A model generated the notes under the pieces. The model was not told where the DNA came from and made no database searches. It was given only the letters and a program-made list of their open reading frames with translations. The position numbers were made by a program, and so were the translations under genes. From assembly GCF_044344315.1 (NCBI RefSeq), contig NZ_JBIJDC010000029.1, positions 1 through 44,436 on the forward strand: a DNA stretch of 44,436 nucleotides, in the 5' to 3' direction. Shown here one piece after another: positions 33,118 through 43,603 of the stretch. Position 1 is the stretch's first letter. Every line of letters begins with the position of its first letter. Source of the DNA: Zoogloea sp044344315. GTDB taxonomy: Bacteria > Pseudomonadota > Gammaproteobacteria > Burkholderiales > Rhodocyclaceae.

Positions 33118-34146
33118 ATGGCTTTGCGGATTGCAATCAACGGTTACGGACGGATCGGGCGGTGTTTCCTGCGGGCTCTGCTGGCCTCGCCGGTGCGCGG
33201 GCACTTCGAGGTGGTGGCCATCAATGAGCCGGCCGACCTGGAGAGCATGGCCTACCTGACGCGCTTCGACTCGACCCATGGCTGTTTCCCGGGCACCGTG
33301 GAGGTGGGGCCGGGCAGCCTGCGCATCGACGGACGGACGATCCCGGTCTTTCATGCGGATACGCCGGAGGGCGTGGCCTGGGGCGAGCTGGGGGTGGACG
33401 TGCTGGTGGAGGCATCCGGCCGTTACAGCCTGCGCCAGGATCTGGAGCGTTTTCTGGCTGCCGGCTGCCGGCGTCTGCTGCTGTCGCATCCGGGGCAGAC
33501 GGCGGAGGACGTGGATCAGACCATCGTCTTCGGCATGAATCACGAATTGCTCAGCGGGACGGAGCGCATCGTCTCGGCGGCCTCTTGCACCACCAATGCC
33601 ATCGTGCCGGTACTGTCCATCCTGGATGAGGCCTTCGGGCTGGATCACGCCATGCTCACCACCCTGCACTCGGTGATGAACGACCAGCCCCTGATCGACG
33701 GCTATCACCACACCGACCTGCACCGCACCCGTTCGGCCATGCAGTCGATGATCCCGGTATCCACCGGGCTGGCCCGGGGCGTGCAGCGCATGTTGCCCGA
33801 GCTGGCCGGGCGTATCGAGTCTAAGGCGATCCGGGTGCCGGTGGTGAATGTGTCGGCCATCGACCTGGTGGCGACTTTGCGCCGCGGCACCACTGCGGCC
33901 GAGGTGAAGGCCTTGTTGAGGGCGGCGGCGGAAGGCGGCGGCGCGGGGCGCATGATGTACACCGATCACCCCCATGCCTCCATCGACTTCAACCACAGTC
34001 CGCACTCGGCCATCGTGGATGGCGGCCAGACGCGCTTGAGTGGTGATCGCCTGCTCAACCTGCTGGTGTGGTTCGACAACGAGTGGGGCTTTGCCAACCG
34101 CATGATCGACGTGGTGGACTTCTGGGGCCGGCGCATGTTGCGTTAG
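33118..34146 (+). CDS. epd: Erythrose-4-phosphate/glyceraldehyde-3-phosphate dehydrogenase
   Basis: 342 residues from the ATG at 33118; an in-frame ATG at 33109 is also possible. The NAD-binding start RIAINGYGRIGR, the catalytic SAASCTTNAI with Cys157, the TLHSVMNDQPLIDGYHHTDL segment and WFDNEWGFANRM are all present. HSVMNDQ, where true glycolytic GAPDH often has HAYTNDQ, supports Epd. Epd oxidises erythrose 4-phosphate for pyridoxal phosphate synthesis; a GAPDH role cannot be excluded. It follows the YeeE/YedE pair after 47 bases, a linkage with no obvious logic. Confidence 0.82.
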   Translation: MALRIAINGYGRIGRCFLRALLASPVRGHFEVVAINEPADLESMAYLTRFDSTHGCFPGTVEVGPGSLRIDGRTIPVFHADTPEGVAWGELGVDVLVEASGRYSLRQDLERFLAAGCRRLLLSHPGQTAEDVDQTIVFGMNHELLSGTERIVSAASCTTNAIVPVLSILDEAFGLDHAMLTTLHSVMNDQPLIDGYHHTDLHRTRSAMQSMIPVSTGLARGVQRMLPELAGRIESKAIRVPVVNVSAIDLVATLRRGTTAAEVKALLRAAAEGGGAGRMMYTDHPHASIDFNHSPHSAIVDGGQTRLSGDRLLNLLVWFDNEWGFANRMIDVVDFWGRRMLR

Positions 34147-34170
34147 CTCGGGCTGCCGGACGCACCGAGC
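34146..34170 (+). terminator. Weak hairpin after epd
   Basis: GCTCGG (34146-34151) and CCGAGC (34165-34170) form a 6-bp stem right at the epd stop. No T run follows, so it is a weak candidate for a transcription stop. Confidence 0.3.
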
Positions 34171-34206
34171 CCTTGCAACGGCGGTATGACGTTTGCTGGA
34201 GGGACT

Positions 34207-34289
34207 GTAAGGGCGACTTCCGTCGCCCGCGGTTCAATCGACGGCCTGCCTCTGATCCGCGTGTGGTGGGCGACTGAAGTCGCCCCTAC
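34207..34289. repeat. BIME-like pair of inverted palindromic units
   Basis: A 22-base unit at 34207-34228 (GTAAGGGCGACTTC, then CGTCGCCC) recurs inverted at 34268-34289 with 20 of 22 bases matching. Each unit is itself a palindrome (GGGCGAC...GTCGCCC). It lies between the convergent ends of epd and fadH, the usual place for REP/BIME elements. Confidence 0.7.
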
Positions 34290-34324
34290 GGGAGAAGCGG
34301 TGCAGACGCTTGTCAGGCGATCGC

Positions 34325-36349
34325 TCAGAACTGCCGGGCAAACTCCGTGGCCTGCCAGATGGCCCGTTTGGCATCCAGTTCGGCGGCGACGTCGGCGCCG
34401 CCCACCAGGGTGAAGGGCGTCCCCGCGGCAACCAGGCTTTCTGCCAGCTCCCGCCGGGGCTCCTGCCCGGCGCACAGCACGACGGTATCCACCTCCAGCA
34501 GGCGGTCCTGTCCGTCTACCCGGATGTGCAGGCCGGCGTCGTCGATACCCAGGTACTCCACCCCGCCAAGCATGTGCACGCCACGTTTCTTCAACAGGAG
34601 GCCGCGCGCCCAGCCCGTGGTCTTGGCCAGCCCCGCACCCAGTTTGCCGGTCTTGCGCTGGAGCAGCCACAGCTCGCGTACCAGCGCCGGCATGCGTGCC
34701 GGGGTGAGGCCGCCCCGGTTGTCGGTGTAGGCCGCGTCGATGCCCCATTCATTCTGGTAGGCGGCGATGGGGTCGGGGCTGTCGCCCGGGTGGGTGAGCA
34801 GTTCGGCCACGTCGAAGCCGATGCCGCCGGCGCCGATGAGCGCCACCTTGCGACCCACCGGGTGGCGCCCCTCGATGACGTCGATGTAGCTGGCAACCTT
34901 GGGGTGATCCAGGCCTGGGATGGGCGGACGGCGCGGGATGATCCCGGTGGCCAGGACCACGTGGTCGAAGCCGGCGAGGTCGTCGGCCTGCACCGTGCGG
35001 CCCAGCTGCTGCGTCACTTCGAGCTCGCGCAGGCGGGTGCGGAAGTAGCGCAGGGTTTCGGCGAAGTCTTCCTTGCCCGGGATCTTGCGGGCGTAATTGA
35101 ACTGGCCGCCGATGTGCTCGGCCGCGTCGAACAGGCTGACCCGATGCCCGCGCTCGGCCAGGGTGGTGGCTGCGGCCAGCCCTGCCGGGCCGGCGCCCAC
35201 CACGGCCACGTTTTTTGCCGCGGTGCTGGCCGGAGCGGCGGGCTCGTACTCCCGGCAGGCATCCGGATTGACCAGACAGGAGGCCGCCTTGCCGGCAAAG
35301 ATGTGATCCAGGCAGGCCTGGTTGCAGGCGATGCAGGTGTTGATGGCGTCGGCGCGGCCAGCGGCGGCCTTGGCCACGAACGCGGTATCGGCCAGGAAGG
35401 GGCGGGCCATGGACACCAGATCGGCGTCGCCGCGAGCCAGGATGTCTTCGGCCACCTGGGGGTCGTTGATGCGATTGCTGGTGATCACGGGCAGCTTCAC
35501 CACCTTCTTCAGCCGGGCGCTGAAGGCACTGAAGGCGGCCCGCGGCACGCTGCTCATGATGGTGGGGATGCGTGCCTCGTGCCAGCCGATGCCGGTGTTC
35601 AGCAGGTTGATGCCGGTGTCTTCGGCGGCTTTGGCGAAGGCTTCGACCTCGTCCCAGGTACTGCCGCCCTCCACCAGGTCGAGCAGGGACAGGCGGAAGA
35701 TGAGGATGAAGTCGGGGCCGGCGGCGGCCCGCACGGCGCGCAGCACTTCCAGCCCGAAACGGCAGCGGTTCTCGAAGCTGCCGCCCCAGCGGTCGTCCCG
35801 GAGATTGGTGCCGGGGGCGAGAAACTGGTTGATCAGATAGCCCTCCGAGCCCATCACCTCGACGCCGTCGTAGCTGGCCTGGCGGGCCAGGGTGGTGCTG
35901 CGGGCGTAGTCAGCAATGGTCTGGAGGATTTCGTCTTCGCTGAGGGCCCGGGGTGTGGCCGGATTGATGGGCGCCTTGATCGCGGAGGGGGCCACCGGCT
36001 GGCGGCCGTAGGCGTAGCGTCCGGTATGCAGGAGCTGCAGGCAGATGCGGCCGCCCTCGGCGTGTACGGCGTCGGTGATGATGCGGTGCCGGGTGGCCTC
36101 GGCCTCGCTGTCGAGCACCGAGCTGCCCTGGTGGATGCCGCCGTCGCGATTCGGTGCAAAGCCGCCGGTGACGATCAGGCCGACGCCATTGCGTGCCCGC
36201 GCTGCGTAGAAGGCCGCCATGCGCTCGAAGGGGTGGTCCATCTCCTCCAGGCCGGTGTGCATGGAGCCCATGAGCACCCGGTTGGGGAGGGTGGCGAAAC
36301 CCAGGTCTAGGGGGGCGAGCAGGTGCGGGTAGGGCGAGGGGCGAGTCAT
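34325..36349 (-). CDS. fadH: NADPH-dependent 2,4-dienoyl-CoA reductase FadH
   Basis: 674 residues, the same size as E. coli FadH (672). The N-terminal FMN barrel starts LLAPLDLGFATLPNRVLMGS and has GSEGYLINQF (catalytic Tyr) and GIGWHEARIPTI (catalytic His). The 4Fe-4S cluster Cys are 339, 342, 346 and 358 (CIACNQAC...SC). The FAD part has VAVVGAGPAGLAAATTLAERG and the NADPH part has ALIGAGGIGFDVAELL. The enzyme reduces 2,4-dienoyl-CoA during beta-oxidation of unsaturated fatty acids. No other fatty acid genes are adjacent. Confidence 0.93.
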   Translation of the reverse strand: MTRPSPYPHLLAPLDLGFATLPNRVLMGSMHTGLEEMDHPFERMAAFYAARARNGVGLIVTGGFAPNRDGGIHQGSSVLDSEAEATRHRIITDAVHAEGGRICLQLLHTGRYAYGRQPVAPSAIKAPINPATPRALSEDEILQTIADYARSTTLARQASYDGVEVMGSEGYLINQFLAPGTNLRDDRWGGSFENRCRFGLEVLRAVRAAAGPDFILIFRLSLLDLVEGGSTWDEVEAFAKAAEDTGINLLNTGIGWHEARIPTIMSSVPRAAFSAFSARLKKVVKLPVITSNRINDPQVAEDILARGDADLVSMARPFLADTAFVAKAAAGRADAINTCIACNQACLDHIFAGKAASCLVNPDACREYEPAAPASTAAKNVAVVGAGPAGLAAATTLAERGHRVSLFDAAEHIGGQFNYARKIPGKEDFAETLRYFRTRLRELEVTQQLGRTVQADDLAGFDHVVLATGIIPRRPPIPGLDHPKVASYIDVIEGRHPVGRKVALIGAGGIGFDVAELLTHPGDSPDPIAAYQNEWGIDAAYTDNRGGLTPARMPALVRELWLLQRKTGKLGAGLAKTTGWARGLLLKKRGVHMLGGVEYLGIDDAGLHIRVDGQDRLLEVDTVVLCAGQEPRRELAESLVAAGTPFTLVGGADVAAELDAKRAIWQATEFARQF

Positions 36350-36417
36350 GGGCGGCGGTCTCCATTTATGCTTGTGCCGCGCATTTCAGAGGCCCGCCGG
36401 AGGAATGTCAATTTGCC

Positions 36418-37902
36418 CTAACGGAAGGCGCGCTGGAGGGCGACCACCAGAAAAATGCCGCCGGCCAGCACGCCGCAGGCAATGAAGGCATCGGCGCAGG
36501 CCAGGGCCAGGGCTGGCGACGTGGGCGAAGCGAGCGGTGTGGTCAGGCTGTCAGGGAGGCGCGTGGTCCACTCGCCCGGCGTGCTGTCCGGGCCCAGGTG
36601 GGCGGTGTAACGCCACTCCAGCAATACCGTGCCGCTGGTGATGGCCGATGACAGGCCCAGCTGGCGGACGATGTTCTTCACCTGGTAGGCGTGGGAGAAC
36701 ACTGCCGGATCAATGCGCACGAAGGTGCCGAAGGCCACCGGCCCCATGTAGAGCGGGAGCGCCAGACTGGTGAGGAAGGCTGGCAGCAGCAGGGCGTGCC
36801 AGTCGCCCGTGGTGGCCGAGTGGCTCAGCCACAGGCTACCGCCGCTGATCAGGGCCAGGCCGACGAGCATGAAGGGCCGCAGGCGGGGCCAGTGACGTGC
36901 CAGGCCGGCGTGGGCCAGGGCGGTCAGCACGCTGCAGGCCATGGCCCCGCTCAGGATCCAGGCCGTGCTGCCCATGTCGAGCCCGAGTCCGTGCTGGAAC
37001 AGGATGGGCATCAGGAAGCCGCTCAGGCCGATCAGGAAGTAGCCGCCGAAATAGAACAGGATGCCCAGCAGATAGCGTTGCTGGAAGAGTTTGCGGTAGT
37101 CGATCAGGGGCCGTTCCCGTCGCCACTGGCGGGCGGCGAAGAGGCTCAGGGCAACGATTGCGGCCATACCGATGGCCAGCACCGGCAGCGGGGCCGAGAA
37201 CAGGCTGAACTGCAGGGCCTGGATGGAGTACTGGAGCGCGAACACCGCCACCACCAGCCCGATCAGCCAGCCCCAGTGTTCGTGGCTGCGGGCTTCCGGC
37301 GCCACCGTGTCCCGCGGCAGGCGGGGGGCGAGGAAGGCGGCAAGACCGGCAGCGAGGGGTAGCATCACCCAGAAAATGGCCTGCCATCCTCCTGCAGCGA
37401 TCAACCCTGCCGCCAGCACCGGGGCGATGGCAGCCCCGCCCAGCAGGGTACCGATGAAGGTCAGCAGCCCGGAGAAGCGGGCGGTTTCGGGCAGGCGGTT
37501 GATCTGCATGCGGCCGGCGGTGAAAAAGGTGGCACCTGCCGCACCCTGCAGGGCCCGGCCGAGGGTGAACTGGCCGGGCCCTGCCGCCGTGGCGCAGAGA
37601 AGGGCGCCCAGGGCGAAGACGCCGAGGGAGGCAAGGATGAAGTCCCGGTAGCCGATGCGCTCGACGACCCACTGGTGCTTGTAGAGCATGAAGATGGCAC
37701 CCACCCCATACACGGTCCAGGCCATTGCAAAGCCCCGGGCGTCGATACCCAGCCCGCCCATGATGGGGGCCGCCGCAAAGGTGACCATGCCGGTCTCGAT
37801 GAACTCGATGCCGGTCACGGCGGCCACCACCCACAGCAGCACGCGCACGGAGTGGGGTGGATGGCCTGAACGGGGCAGGGTGAGGGCGGGGTCTGCGTTC
37901 AT
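36418..37902 (-). CDS. MFS multidrug-type transporter
   Basis: 494 residues from MNADPALTL. It has about 12-14 membrane segments, starting VLLWVVAAVTGIEFIETGMV. Motif A-like VERIGYRDFILASLGVFALG and GRALQGAAGATFFTAGRM are typical of the DHA2/EmrB-like drug proton antiporters. The substrate is unknown. It is divergent from a LysR regulator with only 79 bases between the starts, so that protein probably controls it. Confidence 0.8.
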   Translation of the reverse strand: MNADPALTLPRSGHPPHSVRVLLWVVAAVTGIEFIETGMVTFAAAPIMGGLGIDARGFAMAWTVYGVGAIFMLYKHQWVVERIGYRDFILASLGVFALGALLCATAAGPGQFTLGRALQGAAGATFFTAGRMQINRLPETARFSGLLTFIGTLLGGAAIAPVLAAGLIAAGGWQAIFWVMLPLAAGLAAFLAPRLPRDTVAPEARSHEHWGWLIGLVVAVFALQYSIQALQFSLFSAPLPVLAIGMAAIVALSLFAARQWRRERPLIDYRKLFQQRYLLGILFYFGGYFLIGLSGFLMPILFQHGLGLDMGSTAWILSGAMACSVLTALAHAGLARHWPRLRPFMLVGLALISGGSLWLSHSATTGDWHALLLPAFLTSLALPLYMGPVAFGTFVRIDPAVFSHAYQVKNIVRQLGLSSAITSGTVLLEWRYTAHLGPDSTPGEWTTRLPDSLTTPLASPTSPALALACADAFIACGVLAGGIFLVVALQRAFR

Positions 37903-37959
37903 GGGCGGGAGCCGGAAGAAAGGTGCTTCGAGTCTAGGCGGGGTGAGTGAATGTCTCAA

Positions 37960-37974
37960 ATCGATCTGCTCGAT
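37960..37974. promoter_or_regulatory. LysR-type operator between the MFS and lysR genes
   Basis: ATCGA-TCTGC-TCGAT is a perfect 5-bp palindrome with a 5-base spacer, containing T-N11-A as in LysR boxes. A second one, AATAT-N5-ATATT (37985-37999), covers the lysR start codon. Confidence 0.55.
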
Positions 37975-37981
37975 CCATAAT

Positions 37982-38926
37982 ATGAATATGGTCGATATTG
38001 ATTACGCCGCCTTCCGTCGCCTGGACCTGAACCTCCTGGTGGCCTTCGATGCCCTGGTCAGCGAGGCCAGCGTCAGCCGCGCCGCGGCCCGTCTGTTTGT
38101 GGGGCAGCCGGCCATGAGCCATGCCCTGGCCCGTCTGCGCGAGACCTTCGGTGATGACATCCTGTTTCGCGACGGGGCCGGGATGCGGCCGACACCCCGG
38201 GCGCTGGCGCTGGCCGGAGCCGTCCGGCAGGTGCTCGACGATATCCAGCACCTCGCTCGCGGAGCGCGGGCCTTTGACCCGGCGGAGGCCGAGGGGCGCG
38301 TGCGCATCGCCCTCACCGACCCGCTGGAGGCCCTGCTGCTGCCCGGCCTGGTGGCACGCCTGCGGGCGCGCGCGCCAGGCCTGATCCTGTCGGTGCTGCC
38401 GATCCCCGCGTCACGTCAGCTGGAGCAACTGGACGCGGGGGCGGTGACCCTGGTGGTCGGGCATTTCCCCCAGCTGCGCGAGGTGCATGAGGGCCTGGTG
38501 CTGCATGAGTCGGGGTTCTCGTGCGTCTTCAACCCCGCCCTGATCCAGGTGCCGCCGGGGCCTTCACTGGCCGATCTGGCGGGGCTGCCGCATATTCACA
38601 CCAACTACGTGGGGGAGCCGCCGGGCTTGGTGGATCGGGTTTTCACGGCCCAGGGGCTGAGCCGTCAGGTGGTGGCGCGCAGCGCCATGCCCTTGTCCAT
38701 CCCCTTTGTGCTGAAGCGCAGCCCGCTGGTGGCGATCCTGCCCGACATGCTGGCCCGGATGTTCCTGGCCCATGTGGATCTGCGCTTCGAGCCCCTGTGC
38801 ATCGAGGGTTTGAGTCTGCCGATCAGCCTGGTGCGCCACCGCCGGGAACGCAGCGACCCGCTGACCGGTTTCGTGGCCGGCCTGTTGGCAGACAGCGTGG
38901 CGGAGTGGGTGGCGGCGGGCGGCTGA
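37982..38926 (+). CDS. LysR family transcriptional regulator
   Basis: 314 residues from the ATG at 37982, or 312 from 37988. The N-terminal winged HTH reads LDLNLLVAFDALVSEASVSRAAARL and QPAMSHALARLRETFGDDILFRD, very typical of the family. A substrate-binding domain follows (about 95-300; VRIALTDPLEALLLPGLVARLR). It is close to the NodD/LeuO-like subgroup by the start of the DNA-binding region. It probably regulates the divergent MFS gene and itself. The inducer is unknown. Confidence 0.88.
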   Translation: MNMVDIDYAAFRRLDLNLLVAFDALVSEASVSRAAARLFVGQPAMSHALARLRETFGDDILFRDGAGMRPTPRALALAGAVRQVLDDIQHLARGARAFDPAEAEGRVRIALTDPLEALLLPGLVARLRARAPGLILSVLPIPASRQLEQLDAGAVTLVVGHFPQLREVHEGLVLHESGFSCVFNPALIQVPPGPSLADLAGLPHIHTNYVGEPPGLVDRVFTAQGLSRQVVARSAMPLSIPFVLKRSPLVAILPDMLARMFLAHVDLRFEPLCIEGLSLPISLVRHRRERSDPLTGFVAGLLADSVAEWVAAGG

Positions 38927-38945
38927 TCGGAGCGAGAAAGCTGCC

Positions 38946-40109
<1,164 letters not shown>

Positions 40110-40177
40110 CGTAAAATCGCTAACAGGTGGCGCGCGGGTGCGCAGCCGGAGTGCTTGGGTTTCAAGGAGAAGTGGCC

Positions 40178-40924
40178 ATGGAAAGAGCCGAATTGCAGCG
40201 TTATCTCGACAATCTGCTCGAAGTCGGGCGCTTCAGGGATTATTGCCCAAACGGGTTGCAGGTGGAAGGACGCGCTGAAATCCGGCGCGTGGTGTGCGGG
40301 GTGACGGCCAGCCAGGCCCTGCTCGATGCCGCCGTGGCCCGGGAGGCGGATGCGGTGCTGGTGCATCACGGCTACTTCTGGCGTGGGGAGGACGGGGTGA
40401 TCACCGGTTTGCGCCGCAAGCGCCTGGGCACCCTGCTGAGCCGGGACATCAACCTGTTCGCCTATCACCTGCCCCTGGATGCCCATCCCGAGTTGGGCAA
40501 TAACGCTCAGCTGGCGCGTCTGATGGGCTGGATGCCGGAGGGGCGCTTCGGCGAGCAGGATATCGGCTGGACGGGGCGCCTGCCCCACGCAATACGAGGC
40601 GATTTGCTGGCCCGGCAGGTTGCTGCGCGGCTCGGGCGGGAGCCCCTGCTGCTGGGTGACCCGGCGCGCACGGTGGAGCGGATAGCCTGGTGCACCGGGG
40701 GCGCCCAAGGCTATTTCGAGCAGGCGATTGCCTGCGGGGTCGATTGCTTCGTTTCTGGCGAGGCGTCCGAACAGACTACCCATCTGGCCCGGGAGTCCGG
40801 GGTGAGCTATCTGGCTGTCGGCCATCACGCCAGTGAGCGCTACGGGGTGCAGGCCCTGGGTGCCCACCTGGTTGAGCGCTTCGGGCTGGATGCGACTTTC
40901 GTGGAGGTGGATAACCCGGTCTGA
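40178..40924 (+). CDS. Nif3-like dinuclear metal centre protein (YbgI family)
   Basis: 248 residues from the ATG at 40178, with AAGGAGA upstream. It has DYCPNGLQVEG near the start, the metal-binding pair His63-His64 in VLVHHGYFWRG, YHLPLDAHPELGNN, and near the end AVGHHASERYG with further His and Glu ligands. The family forms a hexameric toroid with two metals per subunit. Its biochemical role is unsettled; GTP cyclohydrolase-type names in databases are not well supported. It ends 4 bases before the convergent fimV stop. Confidence 0.88.
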   Translation: MERAELQRYLDNLLEVGRFRDYCPNGLQVEGRAEIRRVVCGVTASQALLDAAVAREADAVLVHHGYFWRGEDGVITGLRRKRLGTLLSRDINLFAYHLPLDAHPELGNNAQLARLMGWMPEGRFGEQDIGWTGRLPHAIRGDLLARQVAARLGREPLLLGDPARTVERIAWCTGGAQGYFEQAIACGVDCFVSGEASEQTTHLARESGVSYLAVGHHASERYGVQALGAHLVERFGLDATFVEVDNPV

Positions 40925-40928
40925 GGCG

Positions 40929-42797
40929 TCAGGCGGCAGCCGTATTCCTGTCCTCGGCGCTGGGCGGATCCATGTCCACCAGGCTCAGTTCCGTGGGCGG
41001 CTTGTAGGTGCCGAGCTCGTCGTCGAGGATGGCGAGCAGCAGCAGCAGCAGCTCTTCGACCACCGTCAGCGGGAAGCCCTGGCGGGTCCCGTTGCGGTTG
41101 TCGCGCAGGATCTGGTGGATGTAGGCCTGTGCTTCCTGGGTGCCCCACAGCTCCTGCAGGCGCTGGATGACGTGCGGTATCTGCTCGATCGTATCGGCGC
41201 CACCGCGCATGGTCTTGAAATCGCTCCAGCTGATCATCTTGACGTTGAAGGTCTTGTTGAGCTGGCGGGTCAGGGCTTCAAATTCGGCGCGCATGCCGGC
41301 TACGTGATACACCTCGAGCAGCTTGAGCCAGGGCTTGACGGCCTGCCTGGGGTTGTTGCGGATGTAGTCGGCGAGGGTCTCGGCGGCGCCCTGGGTGCGC
41401 CCGAAGGACATCATGATTTCAGCCAGTTCGAGGGCCGAGTCATGCTCGTCGACGTTCTCATCGAAGGGAATGGGGTGAGCGGGAGCGAAGGTGGGCTCGG
41501 CCCACTCTCCGTTCGCGTCTGCCTGAGTCGGTGCCGTGCTGTGTGACACCGCGTGTGCCCGCATCTCGGGCAGGGACGATTCGGCTTCGATGCTGACGGC
41601 GGGCGTTGCCTGCGCGATGACGGCGCCTGGACCGGAGGTGGCGGGTTGGCCAGGATGCTGCAGTGTGGTGTGGAACTCGGGCTCGCTCATGACCGGTGCG
41701 TCGGAGGCGCTGCGTCGGCGCCGCAGATAGATCAGCGCACCTCCACCCAGCAGTACTGCGAGGAGGCCGGCGACCGGGCCGGTCCATTGTTCAAGCAGCG
41801 TCTGCATGTCATCGCTTGCGGTCACCGGGGCTGCCGCGGGCGTGCCCGGGGCCGGTGCCGGCAAGGTGGCCGGCTTGCGGTTCTGGTCGAGCTGCGCCAC
41901 CCTTTCCTTGAGCAGGGCCTGGTACTCCTCCAGCCGTTTGATCTTCTCGTCCAGCTCGATCTGTGCAGCAATGCGATCATCGATCTCTGCCAGGGTGCGC
42001 TGCTCCTGGCTACGCGGAGGGGGCTGGGTGCCGCTGTCTTCAGCCTTCGGCGGGTTGGCCAGCAGCGGCGACATGCGTAGCGGGACAAGGCTGGCTTCAT
42101 CGCCTGCGCCGATGAGCAGGCGGTCCTGACGGACCGGTTCAGAGGTGCGCGGAGCCGCAGCGCGAGCCGCGGTGGGGCTTCCTGTCGGGGGGGGCTCGGC
42201 AAGGCGCGCCAAAGGAACAGGTCTGGCCGAAGACTGGGCCGGCCGCGCCTTGGCTGGCGCAGGTGTCCGGGGGCTGTGCTGGGCTGCGGCCGAGGGCATT
42301 GCTGTACGACGGCTTACTGCCGGCGTTGACGTCGGCGCGTCGGGCAGGGCTTTGCCTGGGGCCGTGATGGCCGTGCTGACGGGGGCGTCGACCGGTGCCA
42401 CAGCGTTGTGTATTGTCGGTGGCGACAGCAGCAGGGTGAATTCCCGGCGCAGTTCAAAACCGCAAGCGACCCGCAGACCCAGCATTGCGATGGGGTGATT
42501 GACAGGTTCGCGGGTGGTGACCAACAGGCGATCGCCTGTAAGCCTGATCTGCGGATTGCGAATCCATGGAATGTCGTCACTGCTGCCGGTCACCCCTTTG
42601 ACGCAGCTGGCGTCGATGTCCTCTCCCTGTGCCCGCATCAGCCTCACTTCGGCCCGCAGGGGTTCTCCCAGGGATGAATGGGCGGTGAGCTCGCCAAGGC
42701 CGGCAGCGTGGGCGGCGGCTCCGCAGAGAGGGGCAAGCGTCGCGATCAGAAGGGGAAGTGTTTTGCGCGCGCTATTCATCAAGGGGACGTTGGACAT
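40929..42797 (-). CDS. fimV: FimV/HubP-family polar and pilus assembly protein
   Basis: 622 residues from the ATG at 42797; the ATG at 42779 is equally possible. A signal peptide ends near AAHA-AGLGEL. The FimV N-terminal domain follows (LTAHSSLGEPLRAEVRLM, ASCVKG, IRLTGDRLLVTTREPVNHP). Then come a long Ala/Pro linker, a coiled coil (LDEKIKRLEEYQALLKERV) and one membrane segment (VAGLLAVLLGGGALIYLRRRR). The cytosolic end is a TPR-like FimV C-terminal region (ALELAEIMMSFGRTQGAAETL). A LysM domain is not obvious. FimV links peptidoglycan to cell-pole and type IV pilus functions. The protein ends with extra sequence (PPTELSLVDMDPPSAED) beyond the usual domain. Confidence 0.82.
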   Translation of the reverse strand: MSNVPLMNSARKTLPLLIATLAPLCGAAAHAAGLGELTAHSSLGEPLRAEVRLMRAQGEDIDASCVKGVTGSSDDIPWIRNPQIRLTGDRLLVTTREPVNHPIAMLGLRVACGFELRREFTLLLSPPTIHNAVAPVDAPVSTAITAPGKALPDAPTSTPAVSRRTAMPSAAAQHSPRTPAPAKARPAQSSARPVPLARLAEPPPTGSPTAARAAAPRTSEPVRQDRLLIGAGDEASLVPLRMSPLLANPPKAEDSGTQPPPRSQEQRTLAEIDDRIAAQIELDEKIKRLEEYQALLKERVAQLDQNRKPATLPAPAPGTPAAAPVTASDDMQTLLEQWTGPVAGLLAVLLGGGALIYLRRRRSASDAPVMSEPEFHTTLQHPGQPATSGPGAVIAQATPAVSIEAESSLPEMRAHAVSHSTAPTQADANGEWAEPTFAPAHPIPFDENVDEHDSALELAEIMMSFGRTQGAAETLADYIRNNPRQAVKPWLKLLEVYHVAGMRAEFEALTRQLNKTFNVKMISWSDFKTMRGGADTIEQIPHVIQRLQELWGTQEAQAYIHQILRDNRNGTRQGFPLTVVEELLLLLLAILDDELGTYKPPTELSLVDMDPPSAEDRNTAAA

Positions 42798-42994
42798 CCG
42801 GCTAAGGTGGCCTTGTGGGTATGTTGGGCTGTGGCGGAACCTTCGCGCCACGGCCGAAGCTACAGTATTCTAAAGAAGTTTGCAGCCCGCCGCGCCGACT
42901 TGTCGGCTGTTGATGGCGCGGAGTGTTTCAGGTGGTGCCATGCACGCCCCTTTTTACCTTATTTTGCCTGATCGACCCTTTTCTCCCTACTGTC

Positions 42995-43546
42995 ATGCCT
43001 CTTTCCGAGCCCGCGCCCCGGCGCACCCGCATTCATACCCGCAAGATCGAGATCCAGGGGTTCATGCGTGACGATGGTCTGCTCGACCTGGATGCCCGCA
43101 TCACGGACCTCAAGGACGTCGATTACCCTATCGCTTCCGGCATACGCCGGGTGGGCGACCCCGTGCACGATTTGCTGGTGCGGGTGACCATCGATCCGAA
43201 CTTTTTCATTGTTGATGTGGAGGCGGTGTCCGACTGGGTGCCGTATCCCGGGGGGTGCGACACCATTGGGCCGGCGTATCGTCAGTTGATCGGCCTGAAT
43301 CTCGTCCGGGGGTTTCGGCGGACGGTCGGAGAGATGTTCGCCGACGTGCGGGGCTGCTCCCACCTGACCGAGTTGCTGCTGTCCTTGCCCACGGCGGCCA
43401 TCCAGACCTTTGCCACCTTTCGACGGGACAACGAGGACAACGGTGAAAAGCCGTTCCAGCTGGATCGCTGTCATGCCCTTGAGACGACCTCGGAGACGGT
43501 CATGCGTCACTACCCGAAATGGTATCGGGGCCCCGCTGAGGAATGA
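42995..43546 (+). CDS. DUF2889 family protein
   Basis: 183 residues from MPLSEPAPRRTRIHTRKIEIQG. The core is DGLLDLDARITDLKDVDYP, HDLLVRVTIDPNFFIVDVEA and GCSHLTELLLSLPTAAIQT, which is the DUF2889 pattern. The longer frame upstream adds hydrophobic residues unlike the family. The protein is cytosolic and its function is unknown. It is located just before sucC. Confidence 0.83.
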   Translation: MPLSEPAPRRTRIHTRKIEIQGFMRDDGLLDLDARITDLKDVDYPIASGIRRVGDPVHDLLVRVTIDPNFFIVDVEAVSDWVPYPGGCDTIGPAYRQLIGLNLVRGFRRTVGEMFADVRGCSHLTELLLSLPTAAIQTFATFRRDNEDNGEKPFQLDRCHALETTSETVMRHYPKWYRGPAEE

Positions 43547-43603
43547 GCGGGGGCATGCAAATGTGCACTGCAGCGTGAATCCGGTCGCGCGTTCTCTTTC
43601 GTA

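Noticed and set aside
34310..36310. 666-codon open frame antisense to fadH
   Set aside because: Same cause; fadH has full family motifs over the whole length.
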